Source: Tous-C4FEB sp044356555
GTDB taxonomy: Bacteria > Verrucomicrobiota > Verrucomicrobiia > Opitutales > Opitutaceae
NCBI GenBank assembly: GCA_044356555.1
Contig: JBIKWB010000006.1
Span: forward strand, 1 to 64,000
DNA length: 64,000 nt
Reading direction: 5' to 3'
Part shown: positions 1 to 9,372 of the stretch, one piece after another
Numbering within the stretch: the stretch's first letter is position 1
How the letters are laid out: each line of letters begins with the position of its first letter
The notes under the pieces: model-generated
The model's input: the letters and a program-made list of their open reading frames with translations, nothing else
Database searches by the model: none
What the model was told of the DNA's origin: nothing
Position numbers and translations under genes: made by a program

Positions 1-2
1 CC

Positions 3-1385
3 CTCACCAGCCCCGACGCCCGCCTGCGCGAACACGGCGTCCTCTACTCGGAGAAACTCCTCACCCGCGCCGCGCCTTCGCCCGCCCTCGTCGAGAAACT
101 CTCCGCCCTCGTCGCCGACGCCGATGCACGCGTGCGTTTCCAACTCGCCTTCACGCTGCCCACCTCGCCCGCCCTCGCCCCCGCGTTCGCGCGCCTCGCC
201 GCCCGCGATCACGCCGAGCCTTGGATCTCCGCCGCCCTCCTCACCGCCCCACCCGCAGCACTCAACGCCTCCCTGCTCCCCGCCTTCACCCGCGATCTTG
301 CCACGGCCAATGCGGCCGCCCCGTTTGTCGCCAAGTTAATCGAGATTCGCGCCGCGTTCAGCTCCGCCTCCGACCGCGCGGAATTGATCGCTTTCATCGC
401 CCAGCCCGGCACGAACCCGCTTTGGCTCCGCGCGCTCGGCGACAGCCTGCGCCGGAGCGGCACCACGATCACGGCGGCCGACACTTCCGGGAAACTCTCC
501 ACCGTCTTCACCCGCGCCGCCACCGCCGCTACCGATTCGCGCGCCTCCACTTCCGCCCGCCTCGCCGCCCTCGCCCTGCTCGACGTCGCGCCCTACGACA
601 CCGCGCGCAGCGCCCTCGTCGCCTGCCTCGCCGCCGGCCAACCGCCCGAGATTCAATCCGCCGCGATCAAGGTCCTCGCCCAACATCCGCTGCCCGCCGT
701 GACGACTACCCTGATCGAATCCTGGCGCAACGGCTCGCCCGCCGCCCGCGAGGCCGTGCTCGCCGCCCTGATCGCCCGCGAGGACCGCGCCGTAGCCCTG
801 CTCACGGCGATCACCGCCGGCACGATCAAGCCCGCCGAAATTCCTGCGGCCCAAGTTCAGGCTCTCACCCAGCACAAAACCCAAAAGATCGCCGCCCTCG
901 CCCGCACCGCCCTCGCCTCGGTGATCCCGCCGTCGCGCGCCGAGGTCACCGCCACGTTTCAACCCGCCCTCACCCTCACCGGCGACGCCGCCCGCGGTCG
1001 CGCCATTTACCAGGGCCGTTGCTTCGTCTGCCACCGCGCCGGCGACGAGGGCATCGCCCTCGGGCCCGATCTCATCACCGTAAAATCAAGAGGCCGCGAG
1101 GCGTTGCTCTCCGCGATTCTCGAACCGCACAAGGAAGTCGCGCCCCACTACATCGCCTACGATGTCACCACCAAAGAGGGCAACACCTTCACCGCCATGG
1201 TCGCCCGCGACGACGCGACCGGCCTCACCCTCAAAATCATGGGCGGCGGCGAGATCGTTTTGCCCCGCGCCCAGGTGCGCGGCAGCCGTTCCGACGGCCT
1301 GAGTCTCATGCCCGAGGGCCTCGAAGCCGGCCTCAAGCCCGGCGACATGGCCGACCTCCTCACCTTCATCGAAAACCTAAAATAG
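3..1385 (+). CDS. HEAT-repeat protein with C-terminal c-type heme domain (5' end outside window)
   Basis: The reading frame is open from the first bases, so the N-terminus lies upstream of the window. The visible 460 residues are Ala-rich helical repeats of HEAT type (for example DARLREHGVLYSE near the edge and AAREAVLAALIARED further on), followed by a c-heme domain with a CFVCH motif (CxxCH) at about 1021-1035 and a probable distal Met ligand in SLMPEGLE near 1310. This order matches the large secreted PVC-group proteins ending in a 'putative heme-binding domain' (TIGR02603 type), often fused to a PQQ or L-sorbosone dehydrogenase-like propeller. Such proteins are thought to be periplasmic electron-transfer or dehydrogenase proteins. 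The missing N-terminus would decide which. Confidence 0.85.
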   Translation, partial: LTSPDARLREHGVLYSEKLLTRAAPSPALVEKLSALVADADARVRFQLAFTLPTSPALAPAFARLAARDHAEPWISAALLTAPPAALNASLLPAFTRDLATANAAAPFVAKLIEIRAAFSSASDRAELIAFIAQPGTNPLWLRALGDSLRRSGTTITAADTSGKLSTVFTRAATAATDSRASTSARLAALALLDVAPYDTARSALVACLAAGQPPEIQSAAIKVLAQHPLPAVTTTLIESWRNGSPAAREAVLAALIAREDRAVALLTAITAGTIKPAEIPAAQVQALTQHKTQKIAALARTALASVIPPSRAEVTATFQPALTLTGDAARGRAIYQGRCFVCHRAGDEGIALGPDLITVKSRGREALLSAILEPHKEVAPHYIAYDVTTKEGNTFTAMVARDDATGLTLKIMGGGEIVLPRAQVRGSRSDGLSLMPEGLEAGLKPGDMADLLTFIENLK

Positions 1386-1432
1386 CCCCGTCGCCCTGCT
1401 CTCCCGCGATTGGCTTTTCGCCCCTTCCACCC

Positions 1433-2398
<966 letters not shown>

Positions 2399-2444
2399 CC
2401 GGGCGCGCGCCTCTCATACCGACGGCCCTAAAATTCCAGACGCT

Positions 2445-2520
2445 TGTCATGGCGAGGCGCGCGAAGCGTGCCGTGGCAATCCAGCTGGATTGCTTCGTCG
2501 CTACGCTTCTCGCAATGACA
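2445..2520. repeat. Imperfect interspersed palindrome
   Basis: A 76-bp imperfect palindrome centred on CCAGCTGG at 2481-2488. It starts TGTCAT and ends ATGACA, with partly matching arms (GCGAAGCG against CGCTACGCTTC). It lies between two genes facing each other and resembles a type of dispersed bacterial intergenic palindrome ('GATTGCTTCG...CTCGCAATGACA'). No coding function is apparent. Confidence 0.55.
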
Positions 2521-2545
2521 GTCTGTTTACCGAGGAACGTGGGTG

Positions 2546-3322
2546 TCACTTCACCGGCGAAAAATCCGTCGGCACCAAGAACACCGACTTCACGCCGTCC
2601 TTGACCGTGAGCGGACCGCCGGCGGCTTTCTCCGAGGCGGCACGCGCCGCAATCCAGTCCGGATCGGCCCGGAACGCGGCAAACGATTTCGCCGCCGCCT
2701 CGCGGTCTTTGTGCGCTAGAAAATAAATGAGCGTCGAGCCCGCGCCTTTGTCGGCGTCGATCGGATGATAGTAGCCGAGATGCGTCATGCCGTGTTTGGC
2801 GAAAAGCGCGATCGTGTGGTCGCGGAAGCGCGCATCGATCGCCGCGACTTTGCCCGGAGGCGTGGTGTAAGTGCGCATTTCGAGGACGCGCGGCGGGCCG
2901 TCATAGTTGGCCGCTTGGGGTGAATAAGGGACCTGCGTCAGAAACACCGACTCGATCTTGGCGACGATCTTTCCGTCCACCTCGCTGGCTTTGGCGACCG
3001 CTTTCCACGCCGGATCGGCGCCAAACGCTTTGAACGACTCCTTCGCCGCCTCCCGGCTCCGGTGCTGCAGCAGATAGACGAGTTTCTCGCCGGCGCCGTC
3101 TTTCGCGTCCATCGGCACGGCGTAACCAAGATTGGTCATGCCGTGTTTTTCAAACAGCTTGAGCGTGTGATCGCGGAACCGCGCGAGCACGTTGGCGTGT
3201 TTGCCCGGCATGGCGGTGTAGGTGCGAAGCTCGAAGACCGGCGATTCCTGGGCGGACAACGAGGCGGCGCCCAAAAGCGCGAGGCCGAGAAGCGAAACAA
3301 GACGGAGGGGACGGATGTTCAT
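2546..3322 (-). CDS. Secreted NIPSNAP-family protein (two domains)
   Basis: A 258-residue protein starting at ATG 3322 (MNIRPLRLVSLLGLALLG), which begins a signal peptide ending near SLSAQE; an in-frame ATG eight codons upstream would spoil the signal peptide. The mature part contains two NIPSNAP (dimeric alpha/beta barrel) domains. Each starts with an E-x-RTYT strand (FELRTYTAMPGKH at about residue 30 and LEMRTYTTPPGKV at about 145) and carries a matching FRDHT...KHGMT segment, so the gene arose by internal duplication. The biochemical role of bacterial NIPSNAP proteins is unsettled. It is convergent with the SGNH hydrolase. Confidence 0.85.
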   Translation of the reverse strand: MNIRPLRLVSLLGLALLGAASLSAQESPVFELRTYTAMPGKHANVLARFRDHTLKLFEKHGMTNLGYAVPMDAKDGAGEKLVYLLQHRSREAAKESFKAFGADPAWKAVAKASEVDGKIVAKIESVFLTQVPYSPQAANYDGPPRVLEMRTYTTPPGKVAAIDARFRDHTIALFAKHGMTHLGYYHPIDADKGAGSTLIYFLAHKDREAAAKSFAAFRADPDWIAARAASEKAAGGPLTVKDGVKSVFLVPTDFSPVK

Positions 3323-3367
3323 GGGGAAAATAGAAATGAAGGGCAAAAAAGCGGGTGAACCGCGCGC

Positions 3368-3712
3368 TCAGTTCGACCAATAGCCGCCCTGATGTTTTTC
3401 CGCGCCGGCGCCGACGAGTTCGCCCTCGCTGGCCACGGCCTCTTCCGGCGGCAGTTCTTCCATCGGGGCAAAGCGTTCGGACGTGAAGCCGAGTTCCTGT
3501 TTCCCTTGGTGAAAGGGATCGGGTGGATTGGTGAGTTCGGAGAGCAGCAGCCCGACCGTGGCGGAGTCGCCGCCCTTCACGATTTTCTCCCGGCCGAGGA
3601 AGACCTCGCGGATCGTGTAGGTGTTTCCCTTCACCGGCAGCTGCTTGTACAGCGCCCGGATAAACGCGGAAAACGTATCGTTGATGCAGACCACTTTCTG
3701 ACCTTTGACCAT
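3368..3712 (-). CDS. Conserved hypothetical protein, 114 aa
   Basis: The product starts MVKGQKVVCINDTFS at ATG 3712. The N-terminal 60 residues (VVCINDTF...LPVKGNTYTIREV) resemble small conserved hypothetical proteins seen in phages and bacteria with an SH3-like beta core. The C-terminal half is acidic and Glu-rich (EELPPEEAVASEGELVG). No signal peptide, membrane segment or catalytic motif is visible. It lies 45 bases upstream of the NIPSNAP gene on the same strand. The function is unknown. Confidence 0.65.
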   Translation of the reverse strand: MVKGQKVVCINDTFSAFIRALYKQLPVKGNTYTIREVFLGREKIVKGGDSATVGLLLSELTNPPDPFHQGKQELGFTSERFAPMEELPPEEAVASEGELVGAGAEKHQGGYWSN

Positions 3713-3860
3713 GGGAAAGTCCAAAACCTGAAAGCGGGGGTTTCAGGATGCAACCCGAAGCCTCGAAAAATCTGCGCACACCCAAATTGCCCTTGCCGCG
3801 TCTTTGCCCGTGCGGTTCCGATAACACGCCCCGCAACCCCACCAGTCCCTTTTTTAAAAT

Positions 3861-4445
3861 ATGAACGCGGAAACTCCCGCCGCTCCCGCGGCCAAGTCCA
3901 AGAAAGTCGTCTCGGCCAATCCGGCCGATCGTTACTCCAACGCCGGCCCTTCACCCGACCCATGGGCCCGATGCGCCCTCATCGAATACGGCGGCGACCG
4001 TAGCTACGCGTGGACCGTCCGCGAACGCGTGATTCACACCCCGGCCGCGGAGACTGGCCGCACCGAGCAGCAACTCCTGAAATCCCTCGCGACTCCCGGC
4101 CGCACGGAAGCGGGCCTCGCTTTCATCTGCCAGATGCTCGCCATGGTCGGCTCGGCCAAGAGCGTGCCCGCTCTCGCCCCGCTCCTCCAAGACGCCAAGA
4201 CCACCGAAGCCGCACGCTACGCGCTGCAACCCATCACCGGCCCCGAGGCCGACGCCGCGTTTCTCGCCGCCCTTGGCACCCTCACCGGCAACGCCAAAGC
4301 CGGTCTCATCGGTAGTATCGGCGTGCGCGGCGACTCCGCCGCCAAATCCGCCCTCACCGCCATCAAGGACGCCTCCACCGAGCCCGCCATCGTGCGCGAA
4401 GCCGCCACCCGCGCCCTCGCCCGCATCGCCACCCTCAAAGCCTAA
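3861..4445 (+). CDS. HEAT-repeat-like protein, 194 aa
   Basis: An Ala-rich helical protein with short HEAT/PBS-like repeats in its second half (AKSVPALAPLLQDAKTTEAARYAL, then REAATRALARIA). The N-terminus is polar and low-complexity with no signal peptide. The next gene, a Tat-exported oxidoreductase, starts six bases after the stop, so the two are probably co-transcribed. In Verrucomicrobia and Planctomycetes such short HEAT proteins often sit beside Gfo/Idh/MocA oxidoreductases and heme proteins, and a protein-interaction role is inferred. Confidence 0.8.
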   Translation: MNAETPAAPAAKSKKVVSANPADRYSNAGPSPDPWARCALIEYGGDRSYAWTVRERVIHTPAAETGRTEQQLLKSLATPGRTEAGLAFICQMLAMVGSAKSVPALAPLLQDAKTTEAARYALQPITGPEADAAFLAALGTLTGNAKAGLIGSIGVRGDSAAKSALTAIKDASTEPAIVREAATRALARIATLKA

Positions 4446-4451
4446 ACCGCC

Positions 4452-5750
4452 ATGAATCCCTCACCCCTCAGCCGCCGCGATTTCCTCCGCCACTCGGCCC
4501 TCGCCACCGCCGTCGCCGCCGCCCCGCTCATTTTGCCCTCGGGTCTCCGCGGGCAAAACGCCCCGAGCAAGAAGATCACCGTCGGCATCATCGGCTGCGG
4601 TAACATCGCCGACGGCCACTACGGCCCGCTTCTCGGTTCGCCCGAGTCGCTCAAGGTCCTCGCCGTTTGCGACGTGGACCGCGACCGCGTCAAGGCCGCC
4701 GCCGTCCGCGTCAACACCGCCTACGAGAACACCGATTGCAAAACCTACGGCGACTTCCGCGAACTCAACCGCCGCCCCGATATCGACGCCGTCTTCATCT
4801 GCACGCCCGACCACTGGCACGCGTTGATCGCCATCGACGCGATGCGCAACGGCAAGGATGTCTACATCGAGAAACCGCTGACCCTCACCATCGCCGAGGG
4901 CCGCGCCGTCGTCGAGGCCGCCCGCAAATACGGCCGCGTGGCGCAGCACGGCACCCAGCACCGCTCGATGAAACGTTTCCACGACGTCGCCGAATTCGTG
5001 CGCAACAACGGTCTCGGCAAACTCGACCGCATCGACTGCTGGATCCCGCCAAACAACCGCTTCTGCGACGCCACCTGGAAACCCGAGGCCGTGCCGGCCA
5101 ACCTCGATTGGGATCTCTGGCTCGGGCCCGCCCCGTGGCGGCCCTACTCGTCCATCGGCTGCCACTACAATTTCCGCTTCATCGCCGAGAGCGCCTACGG
5201 TCAGGTGACCAACTGGGGCGCCCACTACCTCGACATCGGCCAATGGGCGCTCGGCATGGATGACAGCGGCCCCGTCTCCGTCGAAGGCAAGGGCGAGTTC
5301 CCCAGCAGCGGCCTTTTCACCAACGCGACCAACGTCAACTTCACCGTCCGCTACGCCAACGGCGTGCCCATGCACTGCCGCACCCGCTACGAAGGCGGCG
5401 GCACCGTGCGCTTCGTCGGCGAGCGCGGCTGGCTCGACATCGCGCGCGACAAGATGAGCGCCTCCGACCCCAATCTGCTCCGCGAGATGCAGGCCCCCAA
5501 CAAGCCCATCCAGCTCGAGCTCAGCAAAAATCATCAGGACAATTTCTTTGAGTGCGTGCGCTCCCGCGCCCGCCCCATCGCCGACGTCGAACTCGGCCAC
5601 CGCACGACGACCGTGTGCAACCTCGGCCAGATCGCGATGGTCCTCGGCCGCAAGTTGCAATGGGACGCCGCCAAAGAAGAGTTCGTGGGCGACGACGCGG
5701 CCAACCGCCTCCGCACCCGCGCCATGCGCTCGCCTTGGTCGTTGGCCTGA
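4452..5750 (+). CDS. Tat-exported Gfo/Idh/MocA-family oxidoreductase
   Basis: A 432-residue protein. The N-terminus carries a twin-arginine signal (SRRDFLRHSALATAVAAAP), so the folded enzyme is probably moved to the periplasm with its cofactor. A Rossmann fold starts at about residue 40 with GIIGCGNIADGHYG (GxGxxxxxH). The EKPLT motif near residue 140 holds the conserved catalytic Lys, followed by the C-terminal alpha/beta domain with NWGAHYLDIGQWALG. The family oxidises or reduces sugars and cyclitols using NAD(P). Many PVC genomes encode dozens of these Tat versions. The substrate is not predictable here. Confidence 0.9.
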   Translation: MNPSPLSRRDFLRHSALATAVAAAPLILPSGLRGQNAPSKKITVGIIGCGNIADGHYGPLLGSPESLKVLAVCDVDRDRVKAAAVRVNTAYENTDCKTYGDFRELNRRPDIDAVFICTPDHWHALIAIDAMRNGKDVYIEKPLTLTIAEGRAVVEAARKYGRVAQHGTQHRSMKRFHDVAEFVRNNGLGKLDRIDCWIPPNNRFCDATWKPEAVPANLDWDLWLGPAPWRPYSSIGCHYNFRFIAESAYGQVTNWGAHYLDIGQWALGMDDSGPVSVEGKGEFPSSGLFTNATNVNFTVRYANGVPMHCRTRYEGGGTVRFVGERGWLDIARDKMSASDPNLLREMQAPNKPIQLELSKNHQDNFFECVRSRARPIADVELGHRTTTVCNLGQIAMVLGRKLQWDAAKEEFVGDDAANRLRTRAMRSPWSLA

Positions 5751-6142
5751 TCTGGGCAGGCTTGGCCGCAATTTCTTAGAATGTAGGAGCGAGCTGGCTC
5801 GCGATGCTCGTGGTTGAGGTCCGCGCAACAGTTTTGCGCGGACCCGCCGAACCATCCGATCCTGCCCACGCAAGCCGCGCCCTGCTCCCGCTACGGTCCG
5901 CCGAAAACCGTGCGCCGCGTGGACCGGCCCATACCCGCGCCCGAGGCCGCGAGGGGCTGCGCCGCCTCGGGGCCGCGCACCCCTTCGACTACCGCAGCCA
6001 GGAACTTAGCCACGACGGTACCCGCTACGGCGTCATCATGAAAACCGCCTCTCCTTCGGAGGTGTTTGTCAGCTATTGGATGACAAACTTTTCCGACCGC
6101 CGGTTTAAACCGGGTCGCAAAATGAGAGGAGCGAACCGTCGT
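5751..6142. other. Intergenic region with hairpins; no gene seen
   Basis: This 390-bp gap separates the oxidoreductase from the oppositely oriented DUF5069 gene. It contains a GCGAGC-tg-GCTCGC palindrome (5789-5802), part of a 'TGTAGGAGCGAGCTGGCTCG' REP-like motif. A second hairpin has 11-bp arms (5818-5828 and 5834-5844) and a 5-base loop. The rest (about 5850-6140) is open in places but shows no convincing protein and no start with a ribosome site. I see nothing further in it. Confidence 0.5.
5818..5844. repeat. Perfect 11-bp-stem hairpin, REP-like
   Basis: Arms GGTCCGCGCAA (5818-5828) and TTGCGCGGACC (5834-5844) are perfectly complementary around a 5-base loop. There is no following T-run, so it is not a standard intrinsic terminator. 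Together with the palindrome 16 bases upstream it looks like a bacterial interspersed element lying after a gene. Confidence 0.6.
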
Positions 6143-6616
6143 CTATTCGATCCGTCTCTCGTCGAAATCCATCAGATCGGCGACGCTGAGGATCTGCTCG
6201 GTGCGATCGGCGCAGCCCATGTTGGTGAGCGCGGTTTTCAAGAAATCGCGGCCGGCGGGCGTCATGCCTTTTTGCACGTAGTCCCGGTTCCACTTGGCGA
6301 CCCGCATTTCCGCCGGGAACAACGCGAGCAACCGCCGATCGCGCTCCGAATCGCCGAGCCCGGCCGCCATGCACTCATGGACGATTGCCTCCACCGCCGC
6401 CGGGTCGATCCCGAGGTGCAAGCAAAGAAATTTATCCATGCCTCGCTTGTAATTCTTCGCGTAGCTCGCGGGCAGCGCACCGTGCGTCTTCACGTAACGA
6501 CACTTGGCCAGAAATCGCGGCAAGTGCAGCAACCCCGTCGCCGCGTGGGGCACGTAAGGCGAGGGCAACTCGGTCAACACTTCCCCCGAGGATCCGGGAA
6601 TCGGTTTGGACAACAT
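6143..6616 (-). CDS. DUF5069 domain protein
   Basis: A 157-residue protein starting MLSKPIPG at ATG 6616, with a GGGG-containing stretch just upstream; the open frame continues further 5' but through repeat DNA. The core (ATGLLHLPRFLAKCRYVKTHGALPASY...GMDKFLCLHLGID) matches the DUF5069 pattern common in Planctomycetes and Verrucomicrobia. No catalytic motif is known for this family and none is evident. It faces away from the Gre-like gene and is monocistronic. Confidence 0.75.
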   Translation of the reverse strand: MLSKPIPGSSGEVLTELPSPYVPHAATGLLHLPRFLAKCRYVKTHGALPASYAKNYKRGMDKFLCLHLGIDPAAVEAIVHECMAAGLGDSERDRRLLALFPAEMRVAKWNRDYVQKGMTPAGRDFLKTALTNMGCADRTEQILSVADLMDFDERRIE

Positions 6617-6741
6617 ATCCCCAACAAACCCACTCCCGCGCTCACCGCCAGCCCGCATTGCACGCATCGCATGCGCGATTTCCCAAAAGAACCTCCGATC
6701 TGTTTTTAAGATATTATATTGGCCGAAACGATGCAGGGGGA

Positions 6742-6893
6742 GAACCGCGAATGAACACGAATGAACGCAAATTACAGAGGAGGGAGAACGGAAAGCTCCT
6801 CTGGAATTTTGGTTCACCGTTTGGTGAGACTCCAAGTTCGGGGGGCGGCAGTCGCGGATTTGATTCGCGGCCATTGGCGTTCATTCGCGGTTC
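6742..6893. repeat. Inverted interspersed repeat, 15-bp perfect arms
   Basis: GAACCGCGAATGAAC at 6742-6756 recurs as its exact reverse complement at 6879-6893, about 120 bases apart, with weaker similarity extending inward. Dispersed repeats of this type ('gaatgaacacgaatgaacgc') occur in intergenic regions of verrucomicrobial genomes and often give spurious small ORFs. It occupies the gap between the DUF5069 gene and the Gre-like gene. Confidence 0.6.
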
Positions 6894-7003
6894 AATTGCA
6901 TAGATCCGGCTGGAACATTCGGCCCGTTGCGGCCCGTCGCCCGTGCCCCGCGCCGCAACGGGCTTGCGGCTTTGCGCGGCGTGGCCTGACATCGCACTTC
7001 ACC

Positions 7004-7483
7004 ATGGACAAAGCCGCGCTGCGCCAGGCCATCCTCTCCCTGCTCGAAGCCGAGCTCGCCACGCTCACCGCCGCCGCGCACGACGCCCACGCCGAGGCCA
7101 CCGACGAGGAAAATCGCTCCGAGGATAAATACGATATGCGTAGCCAGTCGGCCGCCTATCTCGCCGCCGGCCAAGCCAAGCTCGCGACGGAGCTCGGAGC
7201 CGCGATCGGAGCCTACCAAACGCTCGCGCTGCCCGCGTTTGGCCCCCGCGACGCCATCGCGACGGGCGCGCTCGTGACCCTCGAAGTCGGCGGCGAACCG
7301 GCCGTCTATTTTCTCGGCCCGCACCGCGGCGGTCTCGAAGTTGTGATCGGTGGACAAACCGTCGTGGTCGTGACCGTCGCCTCGCCGCTCGGTCGCCAAC
7401 TCGTCGGCCGCCACCTCGGCGAGAGCGTGATGCTGCCCGGCCGCACCGGCCCGGCACTCCAGAAAATCAGTGCCGTCGCCTAA
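7004..7483 (+). CDS. GreA/GreB-like transcription elongation factor family protein
   Basis: A 159-residue protein starting MDKAALRQAILSL at ATG 7004. The N-terminal 75 residues form a helical, coiled-coil-like segment with acidic and polar faces (ATDEENRSEDKYDMRSQSA). The C-terminal 80 residues are rich in beta strand and match the GreA/GreB C-terminal domain (GALVTLEVGGEPAVYFLGP...VVTVASPLGRQLVGRHLGE). True Gre factors insert the coiled-coil tip into the RNA polymerase secondary channel and trigger transcript cleavage. This shorter paralog type may act on polymerase differently, so the role is inferred. Confidence 0.75.
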   Translation: MDKAALRQAILSLLEAELATLTAAAHDAHAEATDEENRSEDKYDMRSQSAAYLAAGQAKLATELGAAIGAYQTLALPAFGPRDAIATGALVTLEVGGEPAVYFLGPHRGGLEVVIGGQTVVVVTVASPLGRQLVGRHLGESVMLPGRTGPALQKISAVA

Positions 7484-7549
7484 ACCCTTTAGGCCGTTCG
7501 GGGCAACAGGCTCCCCGCTTACCCCTCACCTCCGCCGGCTCACTTTGCC

Positions 7550-8138
7550 GCCGGCTTAAACCGTACGGCCGCCACGTTGTCTTTCAGCTGGGTTGGGTTT
7601 GCCCGGATCGCCGCCCCACGCTCCGCCATCCAACCGGACGTCGCATCGAGCAACGGCGAAACCCCATCGCGCTCGAGATCGCCCGCGATCGCCCTGGCGC
7701 CGAGCTACAGGAGCGTCGTGCGCCGCGCGGGTTCCGCGGCTTCGCGCAACCGCTTCGTCGCCGCGTCGTCGCCACCTCGGCCGCCGCGAGCGAACCAACC
7801 CTCGGCTTGAGCGCCCGCGCCGCCGGATTGATCGCCGCGCCCAGCCCTGTTTTCAGACCGGAGAGCACCCAGACCTGACTGAGTCCCATCGACGCAAGTA
7901 AACCCGCGATCCCGGCGCAAACCTCCGACACACGAAAACGAGAAAGCAACCGACCCGCTATCGCCCGCTCCCGCAATCGCCCCACTTCCGCAGGGGGCGA
8001 GGTCACGATGCCGTCCGCGCACACGCGCGCCTCGGCGCACCCGCACCCGCTCCCGCCTGCTCGCGTCGTCAGCCACCCGCTATCTCCGCCGCGTCTCGGC
8101 TCTTCCGCAATTACCGCCACACTCATCACTTGCCGCAA
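7550..8138 (-). pseudogene. Decayed gene, product unrecognised
   Basis: Protein-like sequence on the minus strand is spread over two frames with an in-frame TAG. From 3' to 5', the C-terminal stretch ending VAAVRFKPAAK (stop near 7553-7555) runs back through DLERDGVSPLLDATSGW to a stop codon at about 7708. It continues in the same frame as KRLREAAEPARR, then shifts frame upstream to GLKTGLGAAINPAARALK. The composition is typical of a secreted or periplasmic protein, but no family could be named. A sequencing error could explain the shift, though two lesions make decay more likely. Confidence 0.4.
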
Positions 8139-8182
8139 ACCGCCGGCGCATTATCACCAGACTCCGAAGGTTCCGCCGTTTC

Positions 8183-8779
8183 ATGTCACGAGCACGCATC
8201 ACCAGCCAAGCCGGCTTCACCTTGATCGAGGTGGGCATAGCTGCGCTCGTTTTGGTCGTGGCGTTTATCGGTATGATCCGCGCGCTCACATTCACCTCCG
8301 GCCTGATGGACCACGCCCGGCGGCAGACGGTCGCGACCCAGATTCTCACCCACGAAATCGAACAGCTCCGCTTGCGCAGTTGGGCCGAGATCAACGCCCT
8401 GCCGACCACCGCCTCCGTCATGGTTTGGAGTGACGCGACCGCTTACGTCGTCAGCGATCTCGTGAGCTACAGCGGCACTTGGTACCGCTGCATCGCCGCC
8501 AGTGCCGCCGGCACTCTGCCCACCACCACGGCCAATTGGGCCACCTACTCCGGCCCCATCGCCAGCACCGGCACCTCTGACGGCGCGACGTTTACCGTTT
8601 CACGCACCGCGACAACCCTGGCCACCCACGCGATGCGCGAAGTGACGTTTACAGTGACGTGGTCCGTCGTCAGCGGTCGCAGCAAAGATGACAACACCCC
8701 GCTCATCTTCACCTACTCCCGCGTCAACACGGTCTATTTCGGGAAAAACGGTCTCAACCTCACCTACCAACGCTCGTGA
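8183..8779 (+). CDS. Type IV prepilin-like protein (PilV-type) with one CBM5/12-like module
   Basis: 198 residues. The prepilin leader ends at G|FTLIEV (QAGFTLIEVGIAALVLVV), with the conserved Glu at mature position 5, so PilD-type cleavage and methylation are expected. After the N-terminal helix comes a compact module at about residues 80-120 (VWSDATAYVVSDLVSYSGTW, then YRC). It has the W...Y...V...WYRC...NW spacing of chitin-binding type 3 / CBM5-12 folds. The same module recurs ten times two genes downstream. It starts the pilus operon, and its stop overlaps the GTG start of the next gene. Minor pilin function is inferred. Confidence 0.85.
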   Translation: MSRARITSQAGFTLIEVGIAALVLVVAFIGMIRALTFTSGLMDHARRQTVATQILTHEIEQLRLRSWAEINALPTTASVMVWSDATAYVVSDLVSYSGTWYRCIAASAAGTLPTTTANWATYSGPIASTGTSDGATFTVSRTATTLATHAMREVTFTVTWSVVSGRSKDDNTPLIFTYSRVNTVYFGKNGLNLTYQRS

Positions 8780-9372
8780 GGTCCGCCCGTTCCCAACGCC
8801 GCCGGGGATTCACTCTCCTCGAAATGCTCATCGGCCTCAGCCTGTCGCTGTTGGTCATGGCCGCCATCCTTTCCAGCTATGTGTTTCTCGCGCGGAACTT
8901 CACCCGCTCCCTCGGCGTGACCTACGCCGTGAACAACCAGACGACCCTTTCCCAACTCCCTCCGCTCGAAGCCCAGCTCCGCACCACGCTCGCTTACTTT
9001 TCGCAAGACGTGCGCATGGCCACCGGCATCTTCGGCCCTCCCAGCGCCGATGGCGTCACGCTCATTCTCCCCACCGCCACCGGCACGACGACCGTCGCCT
9101 ACACCTACGCTGCCGGTGCGCGCACGCTCACGCGCACGTGGGCCGGCCTCCCCGCCCAGATCATCCACCACAATCTGCTCGGCTGCACCTTCACCTACTA
9201 CGACGCGGCCGGCCGGCCCTACACGACCTACGTCGATAATCTCCTCGGCATAAAACAGCTCTCCGTCGCCTTCACCGCCCAGGGCGGCAGCCTCGACAAC
9301 CAGACGCTCACCCAAGTTTACACCGGTGCCTCGCCCCGCCTGCTCCTGCGCAACCGTTCGTTCCTGCCGTGA
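8776..9372 (+). CDS. Type IV prepilin-like protein (PilW-type)
   Basis: 198 residues from a GTG start at 8776 overlapping the upstream stop (GTGA). The leader RSQRRRGFTLLEMLIGLSLS has a clear prepilin cleavage site G|FTLLEM and a long hydrophobic helix. The body resembles PilW/GspJ minor pilins (PPLEAQLRTTLAYFSQDVRMA), which seed pilus or pseudopilus assembly. Its stop overlaps the following start (TGATG), indicating translational coupling. Confidence 0.85.
   Translation: MRSARSQRRRGFTLLEMLIGLSLSLLVMAAILSSYVFLARNFTRSLGVTYAVNNQTTLSQLPPLEAQLRTTLAYFSQDVRMATGIFGPPSADGVTLILPTATGTTTVAYTYAAGARTLTRTWAGLPAQIIHHNLLGCTFTYYDAAGRPYTTYVDNLLGIKQLSVAFTAQGGSLDNQTLTQVYTGASPRLLLRNRSFLP

Noticed and set aside
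4461..5873. 470-codon minus-strand frame across the oxidoreductase gene
   Set aside because: Shadow of the Gfo/Idh/MocA gene; no protein family features.
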